Source: Mesorhizobium sp. B2-1-1 (GTDB taxonomy: Bacteria; Pseudomonadota; Alphaproteobacteria; Rhizobiales; Rhizobiaceae). Taken from it: a stretch of 64,000 nt of DNA. Positions 45,953 through 55,384 of the stretch are shown here, piece by piece; position 1 is the stretch's first letter, and every line of letters begins with the position of its first letter. The notes below the pieces were generated by a model. That model was not told the origin of the DNA. It saw nothing but the letters and a program-made list of their open reading frames with translations, and did no database searches. Made by a program: the position numbers and the translations under genes. The stretch covers positions 930,001-994,000 of the forward strand of contig NZ_CP083954.1 of NCBI RefSeq assembly GCF_006442975.2, written 5' to 3'.

Positions 45953-46966
45953 TCACTTGATATTGGCTTTGATGGCCGCGATGGCATCTTCCTGTGTGTA
46001 TTCGTGCGTGGCGACACCGCCCTCCTTGATCTTCGGCAGAGCGGCCTCGAAATCGTCCTGAGTGAAGGCGAGATACGGCACCAGCAGGTCGTGCGGAATG
46101 TCCTTGCGGCCATCGAGCACTTGCTGCGCCACCCAGAAGGCGAGCGTCGAGACACCGGGCGCGATCGAGGCCGACCAGGTCTGGTAGCCGTCCTTTTCCT
46201 TCTGTTCCTTCCACCATTTCAGCTCGTCCTGGCGGTTGCCCATGATGATGGTCGGGCGCGGCTTGCCGGCGGCGGCGAAGGCTTGCGCGGCGCCATAGCC
46301 GTCACCGCCCTGGTCGACGATGCCGACGATTTCGGGCAGCGAGGGCAGGATGGTCGCCACCGCCTTCTGCGCCGTCGTCTGGTCCCAGTCGCCGGTCACC
46401 GAGCCGACGATCTTGAACTCGGGATGGGCGGCCACGCCTTCGAGGATGCCGGCATGGATGGCGTCGTCGATCGAGGTGCCGGCGAGGCCACGGATCTCGA
46501 GCAGGTTGCCGCCCTTGGGCTGGAACTTGGCCATATGCTCGACTTCCTGCTTGCCCATGTCCTTATAGTCGACGACGACGCGGTAGGCGCAGGGTTCGGT
46601 GACGATGCCGTCGAAGGAAACGACCACGATGCCGGCGTCGCAGGCCTGCTTGATGGCACCGTTCAGCGCGTCGGGCGAGGCGGCGTTGATGACGATGGCG
46701 TCATAGCCCTGTAGAATCAGGTTTTGCACCTGGGCTGCCTGGGTCGGCACTTCCTTGTCGGCCGTCGTGAAGACATCGGCGGCCCCGACCACCTTGTCGG
46801 CCACCGCCTTCTTGGTGACGGCGTTGTAGCTGTCGAGCATCGCCTGCCGCCACGAATTGCCGGCGTAATTGTTGGAGAAAGCGATCTTCTTGCCGCTGGT
46901 GTCGGCAAACGCCGTACCGGCTGCGAGCACCGCTGCAAGGGTGCCCAGGACGAACAGTTTCTTCAT
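45953..46966 (-). CDS. Sugar-binding periplasmic protein (RbsB-like)
   Basis: 337 aa from the ATG at 46966 ([20 protein letters not shown]), with GGAGGAG 7 nt upstream. Sec signal cleaved near AFA-DT. Type-1 periplasmic fold: [40 protein letters not shown] and [20 protein letters not shown]. Receptor of the operon; ligand undetermined (ribose-, rhizopine- or inositol-like sugars are possible). Confidence 0.9.
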   Translation of the reverse strand: MKKLFVLGTLAAVLAAGTAFADTSGKKIAFSNNYAGNSWRQAMLDSYNAVTKKAVADKVVGAADVFTTADKEVPTQAAQVQNLILQGYDAIVINAASPDALNGAIKQACDAGIVVVSFDGIVTEPCAYRVVVDYKDMGKQEVEHMAKFQPKGGNLLEIRGLAGTSIDDAIHAGILEGVAAHPEFKIVGSVTGDWDQTTAQKAVATILPSLPEIVGIVDQGGDGYGAAQAFAAAGKPRPTIIMGNRQDELKWWKEQKEKDGYQTWSASIAPGVSTLAFWVAQQVLDGRKDIPHDLLVPYLAFTQDDFEAALPKIKEGGVATHEYTQEDAIAAIKANIK

Positions 46967-47040
46967 GTCATACTCCTCCCGAGTTGCTGGTCTTGATGGC
47001 TGCTGGTGACTATCGCGCTTGCGCACCTGTTTTTTATCTA

Positions 47041-47051
47041 TTGTCAGACAA
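47041..47051. promoter_or_regulatory. GntR-type operator candidate
   Basis: TTGTC-A-GACAA, perfect palindrome next to an AT-rich segment (TTTTTTATCTA), 75 bp upstream of the sugar-binding gene and about 125 bp upstream of the glucoamylase start. The TNGTNNNACNA-like shape is that of FadR/GntR-class sites. No GntR gene is nearby. Confidence 0.4.
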
Positions 47052-47174
47052 AAGTGCAGAAGGCCGGCGAGCTGTCAACTGCAATCCATAAGATGCCGCT
47101 GATCACATTGCGGTGCGACGATTGAAAAGGCTTCGGTGGATGGGCTAGGCATGCGGGCAGGAGGCCGCAGACGC

Positions 47175-49592
47175 ATGGCAGTGACGCCGATCGTCCCCCC
47201 GGGGGCTCCGGGAATTCCGGCGCGCTGGACGTCAAGCGCCAAAAGCGGCGTCGGCGCGGCGCTTTCGCCGTCGAGCCGCGTCTGGTTCACGCTCAGCCAT
47301 GGCATCCTGAACGAGATCTACTATCCCGGTGTCGACAGTGCCTGCACCCGCGACCTCGGCCTGATTGTCACCGGCCCGAACGGATATTTCTCGGAAGAAA
47401 AACGTGATGCCGCGCATGGCATCGAACCGTTCGAAGAAGGCGTGCCAGCCTACAGGCTGGTCAACACCGCTGATGACGGCGCCTACCGGATCGAGAAGCG
47501 TATCCTGGCCGACCCTGCACGACCCACCTTGCTGCAGGAGATCACCTTCACGCCGCTCAAGGGCGCGCCGGGCGACTACCGCGTCCGCGCCTTGCTGGCG
47601 CCGCATCTGGTCAATGCCGGGATGGGCAACACCGCCTGGGTCGGCGACCATGAGGGAGAGCCTGTGCTGTTCGCCTCGGGCCGCGGCACATGCCTTGCGC
47701 TGGCCTCATCGCTGCCCTGGCGGAACGGCTCGGCCGGCTATGTCGGCGTCTCCGACGGCTGGCAGCAACTGCGCAACACCGGTCGGCTCGATCCAGCCTT
47801 TCAGGGAGCCGAGGACGGCAATGTCGCGCTGACCGGCGAAATCGGGTTTTCCGCCAACGACGCCAAAGCCGTGCTGGCGCTGGGCTTCGGAGCGACGCCC
47901 GAAGAGGCCGCTCGAAATGCCTTCGCCAGCCTCAGGCAGGGTTTCGCGGCGGCGGCGACGTCCTACGTCGAACAGTGGCGCGAATGGCAGGCGGGCCTGC
48001 TGCGACTGGACCGCCATGACGCGTCCGGAGTGAACAGCTACAGGATCTCCACCGCCGTCCTGGCGACGCACCGGTCATCGCTCATGCCGGGCGCGGCGGT
48101 CGCCAGCCTGTCGATCCCATGGGGCTTCGACAAGGGCGACGACGATCTCGGCGGCTACCATCTGGTCTGGCCGCGCGATCTGGTCGAGACGGCGGGCGGC
48201 TTTCTCGCCGCCGGCGATGCCGCCTCGGCCCTGCAAACCCTCGACTATCTCTGCTCCATCCAGCAGCCGGACGGCCATTGGCCGCAGAACGCCTGGCTCG
48301 ATGGGACAGCTTATTGGCCGGGCATCCAGATGGACGAATGCGCCTTTCCGCTGCTGCTGGCGGATGCGCTGCGGCGCCAGGGCCATTTGCCGCGCGCCAG
48401 GCTTTTGGCCTTCCTGCCAATGATCGAGCGCGCCGCAGCCTATGTCGTGCGCAATGGACCCGTCACCGGCGAGGACCGTTGGGAGGAGGATTCCGGTTAC
48501 AGCCCGTTCACGCTCGCCGTTGAGATCGCGGCGCTGCTTGCCGCCGCGGATATGCTGGAGGCCTGCGGCAAGCAGGATGCAGCAAGCTATCTGCGCGAGA
48601 CCGCCGACGGCTGGAACGACCAGGTCGAGCGCTGGACCTATGTCACCGGCACGGCAAGCTGCGAGGCGACCGGCGTCGCGGGTTACTATGTCCGCATCGC
48701 ACCGCCCGACAGCGCCGAGGCCGGTTCGCCGAAGGACGGCTATGTGCCGATCAAAAACCGCCCGCCTGGCGATGCCGACCGGCCGGCGCAGGAAATCGTC
48801 AGCCCGGACGCATTGGCCCTGGTGCGCTTTGGGCTCAGGGCAGCCGACGATCCGCGCATCGTCGACACGGTCAAGGTCATCGACGCGCAGCTGCGCCGGC
48901 AACTGCCGCAGGGGCCGCTCTGGTATCGCTACACCGGCGACGGCTATGGCGAGCACGAGGACGGCGCGCCATTCGACGGCACCGGCCAGGGCCGCCCCTG
49001 GCCGTTGCTCGCCGGCGAACGGGCCCATTACGAGCTGGCGGCCGGACGCAAGGACAAGGCGACCTCGCTGCTGGCGGCAATGGAGGGCTCGTCCGGACCG
49101 GGCGGCCTGTTGCCGGAGCAGATCTGGGACGGCGCCGACCTCCCCGAGCGCGAACTGCTGCATGGCAAGCCCTCGGGCAGCGCCATGCCGCTGGTCTGGG
49201 CGCATTCCGAACATATCAAGCTGCTGCGCTCGCTGCGCGACGGCGCGGTGTTCGACATGCCGCCGCAAGGCGTCGAACGCTACATCGACAAAAAGATCGT
49301 CTCGATGTTCAGGACATGGCGCTTCAACAACAAAATCCGTTCCATGCCGGCCGGCAAGACAATGCGCCTCGAGCTTTTGGCGAAGGCGACCGTCCATTGG
49401 AGCGTCGACAATTGGGCGGCCGTGCATGACAGCGCGACCAGCGAGAATGCTTTCGGCATCCACCTCGCTGATCTGCCGGTCGCCGGCCTGCCCGAGGGGA
49501 GCACGCTGATCTTCACTTTTTTCTGGCCCGGCAGCGGCGATTGGGAGAATGTCGACTTCTCCGTCATCATTGGTGAACAGGACAGACTGTAG
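47175..49592 (+). CDS. GH15 glucoamylase / glucan 1,4-alpha-glucosidase
   Basis: 805 aa from the ATG at 47175 (MAVTPIVPPGAPGIPARWTS), with AGGAGG about 10 nt upstream; ATG 47151 and GTG 47136 are alternatives. The N-terminal beta-sandwich domain (about 15-270, GH15_N) contains VWFTLSHGILNEIYYPGVDS. The catalytic (alpha/alpha)6 barrel (about 285-680) has WGFDKGDDDLGGYHLVWPRD, general acid Glu in QMDECAFPLLLADALR and base Glu in VWAHSEHIKLLRSL. No signal peptide, so it is probably cytoplasmic, acting on glycogen or imported maltodextrin. First gene of a glucose-use cluster. Confidence 0.9.
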   Translation: MAVTPIVPPGAPGIPARWTSSAKSGVGAALSPSSRVWFTLSHGILNEIYYPGVDSACTRDLGLIVTGPNGYFSEEKRDAAHGIEPFEEGVPAYRLVNTADDGAYRIEKRILADPARPTLLQEITFTPLKGAPGDYRVRALLAPHLVNAGMGNTAWVGDHEGEPVLFASGRGTCLALASSLPWRNGSAGYVGVSDGWQQLRNTGRLDPAFQGAEDGNVALTGEIGFSANDAKAVLALGFGATPEEAARNAFASLRQGFAAAATSYVEQWREWQAGLLRLDRHDASGVNSYRISTAVLATHRSSLMPGAAVASLSIPWGFDKGDDDLGGYHLVWPRDLVETAGGFLAAGDAASALQTLDYLCSIQQPDGHWPQNAWLDGTAYWPGIQMDECAFPLLLADALRRQGHLPRARLLAFLPMIERAAAYVVRNGPVTGEDRWEEDSGYSPFTLAVEIAALLAAADMLEACGKQDAASYLRETADGWNDQVERWTYVTGTASCEATGVAGYYVRIAPPDSAEAGSPKDGYVPIKNRPPGDADRPAQEIVSPDALALVRFGLRAADDPRIVDTVKVIDAQLRRQLPQGPLWYRYTGDGYGEHEDGAPFDGTGQGRPWPLLAGERAHYELAAGRKDKATSLLAAMEGSSGPGGLLPEQIWDGADLPERELLHGKPSGSAMPLVWAHSEHIKLLRSLRDGAVFDMPPQGVERYIDKKIVSMFRTWRFNNKIRSMPAGKTMRLELLAKATVHWSVDNWAAVHDSATSENAFGIHLADLPVAGLPEGSTLIFTFFWPGSGDWENVDFSVIIGEQDRL

Positions 49593-49634
49593 ATCCTTCC
49601 CGACAGATCCTCTTCAAGACACAAGGATGAGACC

Positions 49635-50645
49635 ATGCAGATCGGAATGATGGGACTGGGCCGAATGGGCGCCAACATGGTCCGGCGCCTGATGCGTGAC
49701 GGCCACGAATGCGTCGTCTACGACATCAACCCGGCAAGCGTCGCGGCCCTGGTCGGCGACGGCGCCTCGGGGGCTGCATCGATGGCGGAATTCGTCGGCA
49801 AGCTCGCCAAGCCGCGCTGCGTGTGGCTGATGCTGCCTGCGGCCATCACCGGCAAGATCGTCGATCAGGTGGCGGCGCTGATGGAACCCGGCGACATCAT
49901 CATCGACGGCGGCAATTCCTACTATCACGACGACGTCGACCGGGCCGCCAAGCTCGCCGCCAAAGGCCTCAACTATGTCGATGTCGGCACCAGCGGCGGC
50001 GTCTGGGGCCTGGATCGCGGCTACTGCCTGATGATCGGCGGGCCCGATGACGCGGTCCGGCATCTCGATTCGGTCTTCGCCACGCTGGCGCCCGGCGCGG
50101 ATGCCGGTGCTCCCGACAAGACGGCCGGCACGGCGCCGTTCGGCTATCTGCATTGTGGCCCGAGCGGCGCCGGCCACTTCGTCAAGATGGTCCATAACGG
50201 CATCGAGTACGGCGTCATGGCCGCCTATGCCGAAGGCATGAATATTCTCAAGGCCGCCAATGCCGGCAAGGTCAAGCGCGAGGCCGATGCCGAGACCAGC
50301 CCGTTGCAGAACCCCGAATACTACCAGTTCGACATCGACCTTGCCGAAGTGGCCGAGGTCTGGCGGCATGGCAGCGTCATCGGCTCGTGGCTGCTTGATC
50401 TCACCGCCAGCGCGTTGAAGAGCGATCCCGGTCTGACCCAGTTCGGCGGCCGGGTGTCCGATTCCGGCGAAGGCCGCTGGACCCTGAAAGCGGCCATCGA
50501 CACCGGCGTGCCGGCGCCGGTGCTGTCCTCGGCCCTGTTCGACCGCTTCTCCTCGCAAGGCGAATCCGAATTCGCCGACAAGCTCTTGTCGGCCATGCGC
50601 TATGCATTCGGCGGCCATGTCGAAAAACCGAAGGCCGGCAAGTGA
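49635..50645 (+). CDS. gnd: 6-phosphogluconate dehydrogenase, short NAD-type
   Basis: 336 aa, much shorter than the 468-aa NADP enzyme, so of the NAD-dependent GndA/YqeC class. Rossmann [20 protein letters not shown], substrate site [34 protein letters not shown], catalytic Lys/His/Asn [18 protein letters not shown]. It lies 42 nt after the glucoamylase and 22 nt before zwf. Confidence 0.93.
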   Translation: MQIGMMGLGRMGANMVRRLMRDGHECVVYDINPASVAALVGDGASGAASMAEFVGKLAKPRCVWLMLPAAITGKIVDQVAALMEPGDIIIDGGNSYYHDDVDRAAKLAAKGLNYVDVGTSGGVWGLDRGYCLMIGGPDDAVRHLDSVFATLAPGADAGAPDKTAGTAPFGYLHCGPSGAGHFVKMVHNGIEYGVMAAYAEGMNILKAANAGKVKREADAETSPLQNPEYYQFDIDLAEVAEVWRHGSVIGSWLLDLTASALKSDPGLTQFGGRVSDSGEGRWTLKAAIDTGVPAPVLSSALFDRFSSQGESEFADKLLSAMRYAFGGHVEKPKAGK

Positions 50646-50667
50646 CGGCGGCAGGGGAGACGCACTC

Positions 50668-52044
50668 ATGAGCCCGGAACGGTCCGATACGCTGGTGCTC
50701 TTCGGGGCGACCGGCGACCTCGCCCACAAGAAGATATTTCCTTCCCTCTATGCCATGGTCGCCAAGGGAACGCTTACCGAACCGGTGATCGGCGTCGCCT
50801 TCGACGCCTGGGATTTGAGGAAATTGCAGGACCGCGCGCGCGACGGCATCGTCAATACGCTCGGCAAGATCGACGAGAAGGTGTTCGCCAAGCTCGCTTC
50901 GCTGCTGCGCTATGTCAGCGGCGACTATCGCGACCCGGCCACGTTCGAGAAACTGAAGAGCGCGCTGGGCACCGCCCAGCGGCCGCTGCACTACATGGCG
51001 GTGCCGCCGACCATGTTCGAGACGGTGGTCCAGGGTCTGGAGCAATCGGGCACGGCGCGCGGCGCGCGGCTGATGGTGGAAAAGCCCTTCGGCCATGACC
51101 TGCAATCGGCGCGCTGGCTGAACCGAGTGCTGCATCTGGTGTTCGACGAACAGTCGATCTTCCGCATCGATCACTATCTCGGCAAGGAGGCGATCCAGAA
51201 CCTGCTCTATTTCCGCTTCGCCAATTCCTTCCTGGAACCGATCTGGAACCGCAATTTCGTCGAGAGCGTGCAGATCACCATGGCCGAGGATTTCGGCATC
51301 GATGGGCGCGGCCGGTTCTATGACGAGGTCGGCTGCGTCAGGGACGTGATCGAGAACCATCTGCTCAACATCCTCCTGCTGCTGGCGATGGAACCGCCGG
51401 TCGGCCGTTCCGCCGACGACCTGATCGACGAGAAGGTGCAGGTGCTGCGCGCGATCCGCACCTTGACCAAGGACGATATCGTGCGTGGCCAATTCGACGG
51501 CTATCTCGCCGAGCCCGGCGTGGCGCCCAACTCGCCGGTCGAAACTTTCGCGGCGGTGCGCTTCTTCGTCGACACCTGGCGCTGGCGCGACGTGCCGTTC
51601 TTCATCCGCGCCGGCAAGAACATGCCGGTGCATGCCACGGAGGTGATCGTGCGGCTGAAGCGGCCGCCGCTCGATGTCTTCGACCCGATCAAGCCGAACG
51701 ACGCCAACTATGTGCGCTTCCGCATCGACCCGCAGGTGGCGATCTCGATCGGCGCCCAGCGCAAGGCAGCGGGCGACGACATGGTCGGCGAACAGGTCGA
51801 ACTGACGGCGCTCGACGACAGCAAGGGCGATATGCCGCCCTATGAACGGCTGATCGGCGATGCCATGAACGGCAATGGCCAGCTTTTTACCCGCCAGGAC
51901 GCCAGCGAACTTGCCTGGCGCATCGTCGGGCCGGTCCTCGGCGACACCACGCCGCCGCATCTTTATGAACCGAAGACCTGGGGGCCGGCAGCCGCCATGA
52001 ACGGCTTCGGGCCGCCGAACGGCTGGATCAATCCATCGAAATAG
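50668..52044 (+). CDS. zwf: Glucose-6-phosphate 1-dehydrogenase
   Basis: 458 aa, ATG at 50668 with AGGGGAG upstream. Cofactor motif [35 protein letters not shown] and the active-site signature [20 protein letters not shown]. It converts glucose-6-phosphate to 6-phosphogluconolactone. Placed after gnd; no pgl gene is seen next to it. Confidence 0.94.
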   Translation: MSPERSDTLVLFGATGDLAHKKIFPSLYAMVAKGTLTEPVIGVAFDAWDLRKLQDRARDGIVNTLGKIDEKVFAKLASLLRYVSGDYRDPATFEKLKSALGTAQRPLHYMAVPPTMFETVVQGLEQSGTARGARLMVEKPFGHDLQSARWLNRVLHLVFDEQSIFRIDHYLGKEAIQNLLYFRFANSFLEPIWNRNFVESVQITMAEDFGIDGRGRFYDEVGCVRDVIENHLLNILLLLAMEPPVGRSADDLIDEKVQVLRAIRTLTKDDIVRGQFDGYLAEPGVAPNSPVETFAAVRFFVDTWRWRDVPFFIRAGKNMPVHATEVIVRLKRPPLDVFDPIKPNDANYVRFRIDPQVAISIGAQRKAAGDDMVGEQVELTALDDSKGDMPPYERLIGDAMNGNGQLFTRQDASELAWRIVGPVLGDTTPPHLYEPKTWGPAAAMNGFGPPNGWINPSK

Positions 52045-52060
52045 GCTGGGAGAGGGCAGC

Positions 52061-52765
52061 ATGGCCAGGACGGCAAGGCCGAAAGCGGCGAGCGGCGATC
52101 CGATCGTGCTGTCGATCGACATAGGCGGCTCGCACGTCAAGATCCTCACCAGCTCAGGCGGTGCTGAGCGCCGCGCCGATTCCGGGCCGGACCTGAGGCC
52201 CCAGCAGATGATCGATGCGGTGAAGGCGCTGGCCGACGGACTGTCCTACGACGTCATCTCGATGGGCTATCCCGGCCCGGTGCATCACAACAGGCCCTTG
52301 TTCGATCCCGCCAATCTCGGCAAGGGCTGGGCCGGCTTCGACTTCGCCGCGCAGTTCGGCAAACCGGTCAAGGTGGTCAACGACGCGCTGATGCAGGCCA
52401 TCGGCAGCTATGAAGGCGGTCGCATGCTGTTCCTGGGGTTGGGAACCGGCCTGGGTGCGGCGATGATCGTCGACAACGTCGCCCAACCGATGGAACTCGC
52501 CCATCTTCCCTATAAGAAGGGCAAGAGCTTCGAGGACTATGTCGGTGAGCGCGGCCTGATAAAACGCGGCAAGAAGAAATGGCGAAAATCCGTTTTCGAC
52601 GTCGTCGACCGGCTGCGCGCCGCCATGCAGCCCGATTATGTCGTCATCGGCGGCGGCAATGTCGACAAGCTCGGCGATTTGCCCGCCGACAGCAGGCGCG
52701 GCGACAACACACGCGCCTTCGAAGGCGGATTTCGTCTGTGGCGAGACAAGGCCCTGATCGTCTGA
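52061..52765 (+). CDS. ppgK: Polyphosphate glucokinase-like ROK kinase
   Basis: 234 aa. ROK/ASKHA phosphate loop SIDIGGSHVKIL, glucose site GYPGPVHHNRPLFDPANLGK, catalytic Asp in VVNDALMQAIG, and LFLGLGTGLGAAMIVDN. The central KKGKSFEDYVGERGLIKRGK region is typical of the polyphosphate-using type. It would phosphorylate glucose released by the glucoamylase, feeding zwf 17 nt upstream. ATP use cannot be excluded. Confidence 0.82.
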   Translation: MARTARPKAASGDPIVLSIDIGGSHVKILTSSGGAERRADSGPDLRPQQMIDAVKALADGLSYDVISMGYPGPVHHNRPLFDPANLGKGWAGFDFAAQFGKPVKVVNDALMQAIGSYEGGRMLFLGLGTGLGAAMIVDNVAQPMELAHLPYKKGKSFEDYVGERGLIKRGKKKWRKSVFDVVDRLRAAMQPDYVVIGGGNVDKLGDLPADSRRGDNTRAFEGGFRLWRDKALIV

Positions 52766-52981
52766 TAGTATTACAGTTCAGTATAGTTATTCAAAATAAT
52801 GTGTGACGCGGGGCCAAGTCGTTGCATTGCGCAGATTTGCCGACTAGGAATTCCGGCGCACTACATCGCGACGAACCGCGAGGGACGTGCAAAGACGCCG
52901 CCGCACTTTAACTTTGCGCATCATCCCATCCGAAACTGTGCCGATTTCGGGCCCCATACGCCATAGACGGAGGAAAATAGA

Positions 52982-53443
52982 TTGACCGACGACAGCAACG
53001 ACGCTCGCAAGGATATCGACCTTCTCGAGCTGACCGCCCATATCGTGTCGGCTTACGTCGAGAAGAACCGCCTGCCCGCCTCCGGCCTGGCCGACCTCAT
53101 CGCCAGCGTCAGCGCTTCGATCAGCGGGCTCGGCCAGCCGGCCGTACCCGTGGCGGCGCCGCTCGTGCCGGCGGTCAATCCCAAGAAGTCGGTGACGCCG
53201 GATTTCATCATCTGCCTGGAGGACGGCAAGAAGTTCAAATCGCTGAAGCGTCATCTGGGCGTGCATTTCGGCCTGACGCCGGACGCCTACCGAGCCAAAT
53301 GGGGCTTGCCGTCGGACTATCCGATGGTCGCTCCCAATTACGCGGCCTCGCGTTCGGAACTGGCTAAGTCGATCGGTCTCGGCCGCAAGGCCGTCGCCCC
53401 GAAAGCGCCGGCCAGGGGCAGGAAAGCCAAGGTCTCGGCCTGA
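52982..53443 (+). CDS. mucR: Ros/MucR-family transcriptional regulator
   Basis: 153 aa, TTG start at 52982 with GGAGGA 7 nt upstream. The Ros/MucR domain occupies about residues 70-140: PDFIICLEDGKKFKSLKRHL, GVHFGLTPDAYRAKWGLPSD, YPMVAPNYA. The usual second zinc Cys is Asp here (CLED), giving Cys-Asp-His2. MucR proteins silence exopolysaccharide, motility and horizontally acquired genes. The 215-bp AT-rich upstream region (52766-52860) probably holds an autoregulated promoter. Confidence 0.9.
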   Translation: MTDDSNDARKDIDLLELTAHIVSAYVEKNRLPASGLADLIASVSASISGLGQPAVPVAAPLVPAVNPKKSVTPDFIICLEDGKKFKSLKRHLGVHFGLTPDAYRAKWGLPSDYPMVAPNYAASRSELAKSIGLGRKAVAPKAPARGRKAKVSA

Positions 53444-53621
53444 GCGCGCATTCCGGCGCTGAGCCAATGGTTTGATTGAGGCCTGCCGGCGGTTCCGTCT
53501 TGGCAGGCTGCCCGATGTTGCGCTCTTCCACGGCGAGCGCGCAATTGCAGGGGGGCTCGACGCCATCTCCGGCGAGCTGAGGGAATGATTTTCCACCCCG
53601 CCTGCAGGCAGGCAGGAAAGC

Positions 53622-54029
53622 TCAGTTCGCTGCCGGAACGGAACAGCTCAGATCGCCTTCCTTGCAGTTCAGGTAACCGTCGAAATCCTTGACCCGGGAT
53701 TGCGTCAGGCCATCCATGCACATCGAGAGGAGCATGGGGACCACGCTGCCTCCGGCCGCTCCCGCGGTCTGAAAATTGCACTCAGCGTCGCGGAACTTGA
53801 TCCAATCCTGCTGCGCTTGGACAAGAAGCTTCTTGGTATCCGCGTCGTCCTTCAGGCGGGTTTCGATCTGCTTGTAAAGTTCGTTGAGCTTCTTGTCGGA
53901 TTTCCTGAACGAAGCATCGGCGCACTGGTTCATGGTGGCCTGATCCTTGGCGTCGGCACACTTGTCCTTGGCAAAAGCGAAAGCCGGCATGGCCAGAACC
54001 ACGGCGGTGGTCAGAATTGCGGTTTTCAT
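53622..54029 (-). CDS. DUF1311 / LprI-like secreted protein
   Basis: 135 aa. Sec signal (MKTAILTTAVVLAMPAFAFA-KD). The DUF1311 domain (residues 25-90) has DQATMNQCADASFRKSDKKL, LNELYKQIETRLKDD and QDWIKFRDAECNF with conserved Cys pairs. The family includes lysozyme-inhibitor LprI; here it is probably a periplasmic factor of unknown target. A second small secreted protein lies upstream on the same strand. Confidence 0.8.
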   Translation of the reverse strand: MKTAILTTAVVLAMPAFAFAKDKCADAKDQATMNQCADASFRKSDKKLNELYKQIETRLKDDADTKKLLVQAQQDWIKFRDAECNFQTAGAAGGSVVPMLLSMCMDGLTQSRVKDFDGYLNCKEGDLSCSVPAAN

Positions 54030-54062
54030 TGGTCTCGTCCTCTTTGCAGGTGAGCGGCATCG

Positions 54063-54488
54063 TCATTCCGTAACGGTTTCGGCGAAGCACCTGGCCAGCT
54101 TTTCCGGTGCTCCAAGCTTCTTCGCCCAGGATACCAGTCCAGGCTTTTCCGATGGATCGGCATAGCCGCCCCATACGTCACGAAACTGCTTCTTTCCGTC
54201 GACGGTCTGGAAGAACATCACGCCGTCATCGCTCACAGGCGTGGAGACATAAGCGGCGCTCCAGTTGCCGCTTTCCAAGATGGTGATGAACTTGGCGCGG
54301 GCGGGCTTGAACTTATTGTCCATCGCCGAAGCGACGAGCGGTGCATATTCCTGTTTGCGCGCCTTCGTCACTTCGACCTTGACGCCGTCGCAGGCATCGT
54401 TCGCGAAAGCAGATGTCGGTATCAATCCCGCCAGCCCGATCATGACGGTTTTGGCGTGCCGTCGAACCAAGTCGCCGAATTCAGACAT
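54063..54488 (-). CDS. Hypothetical secreted protein (141 aa)
   Basis: N-terminal signal after a short basic lead (HAKTVMIGLAGLIPTSAFAN). Mature part of about 110 residues with KFITILESGNWSAAYVSTPV and FFQTVDGKKQFRDVWGGYAD, ending in LARCFAETVTE; two Cys could form a disulfide. No family recognised. Probably co-transcribed with the DUF1311 gene 33 nt downstream. Confidence 0.65.
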   Translation of the reverse strand: MSEFGDLVRRHAKTVMIGLAGLIPTSAFANDACDGVKVEVTKARKQEYAPLVASAMDNKFKPARAKFITILESGNWSAAYVSTPVSDDGVMFFQTVDGKKQFRDVWGGYADPSEKPGLVSWAKKLGAPEKLARCFAETVTE

Positions 54489-54523
54489 GGGTGGTTTTCC
54501 TCTTCCTTTGCGGAGTGTGGCTG

Positions 54524-54652
54524 TCAGTCGGAATCGTCGTCATCGGACGAATTGTCATCGTCAGGCGCATCGACCTGGCAGCCGATGCCATTGCACCCCT
54601 GATAGTTGCCCTGCGTATCGAAGCTTGGATTGCCGGGCTGTGGCCCATGCAT
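54524..54652 (-). CDS. Possible small acidic protein or remnant (42 aa)
   Basis: Reads MHGPQPGNPSFDTQGNYQGC then NGIGCQVDAPDDDNSSDDDD, ending SD. The ordered Cys/Gly and acid-tail pattern looks coding, and the frame stays open upstream to about 54750 without a good start, so this may be the intact end of a frameshifted small secreted protein. No ribosome site. Confidence 0.3.
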   Translation of the reverse strand: MHGPQPGNPSFDTQGNYQGCNGIGCQVDAPDDDNSSDDDDSD

Positions 54653-55384
54653 TCGACGACTTTGCGGCCGGCCGTCGCAATTCCTCAAGTCGAGGGGAGC
54701 GCTCCCAGCGGGAGCCGCCTTGGCGAATGTCCATTTCCCTCTCCATGCCTAGCGCCCATCCGCCCAAGCATGCCAACGATCCGCCGGCGCGGTTGATGTA
54801 TCCATAGGTTGTAGCCGATGTCGCCGGCTAGCAAGGGAAAATTGCCAGATCTTGAGTTCTGTTTTGAGAATGCTTAATAATCCAGTAAGCGCCCTGCTTG
54901 ATTTAGCAAGTACTTAAATATAATTGACAGAAAGGCTCCAGCAAAAAGATTGCTGGGTTACGCCTACGCTTTTCGACTATTCCAACATAAAATGGTCTAT
55001 TATTCCAATTCACAAGGGACGACGATATATAAGGGTGAAGTTACGCTCGACATTATCGCCAGAGCCCCAATGTATTGGTAGGTTTCGGCCAGGCCAGTGG
55101 GCAGGCCAAAAGAATGCTGCTCACGGATCGGCTTTCAAGGTTATCGCGTGCACGATGGGGGAGACATGCGGTCTTCGAGACACCCGATAGGCTTTCCTGT
55201 CCCGCTGGGTCTTGGCGGGTGAGTTTCGTGTGCGTTCGATGGAACACGCCAGAAAATCCTTGATCCAGAACCTGTTTTTTGCGCGCGTCATACGTCGAAC
55301 TGGGCTAAAGGGTTCCCCGGCCGGACCAGCGTCCATCGTGGAAGTGCCCCGCCGGCCTCCATCCTTCTAACGGGGCCTCGTTCC
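54653..55384. other. Intergenic, lower-GC stretch
   Basis: About 730 bp. The part from 54840 to 55060 is visibly AT-rich relative to the rest of the window. Short readings on both strands have no family signal or ribosome site. Near 55201-55230 a CCCGC/GCGGG hairpin is present. Probably promoter DNA for the MFS gene plus decayed sequence. Confidence 0.5.

Noticed and set aside
54924..55190. Plus-strand open frame of 88 codons upstream of the MFS gene
   Set aside because: TTG start without a ribosome site, no family signal, lies in AT-rich intergenic DNA.
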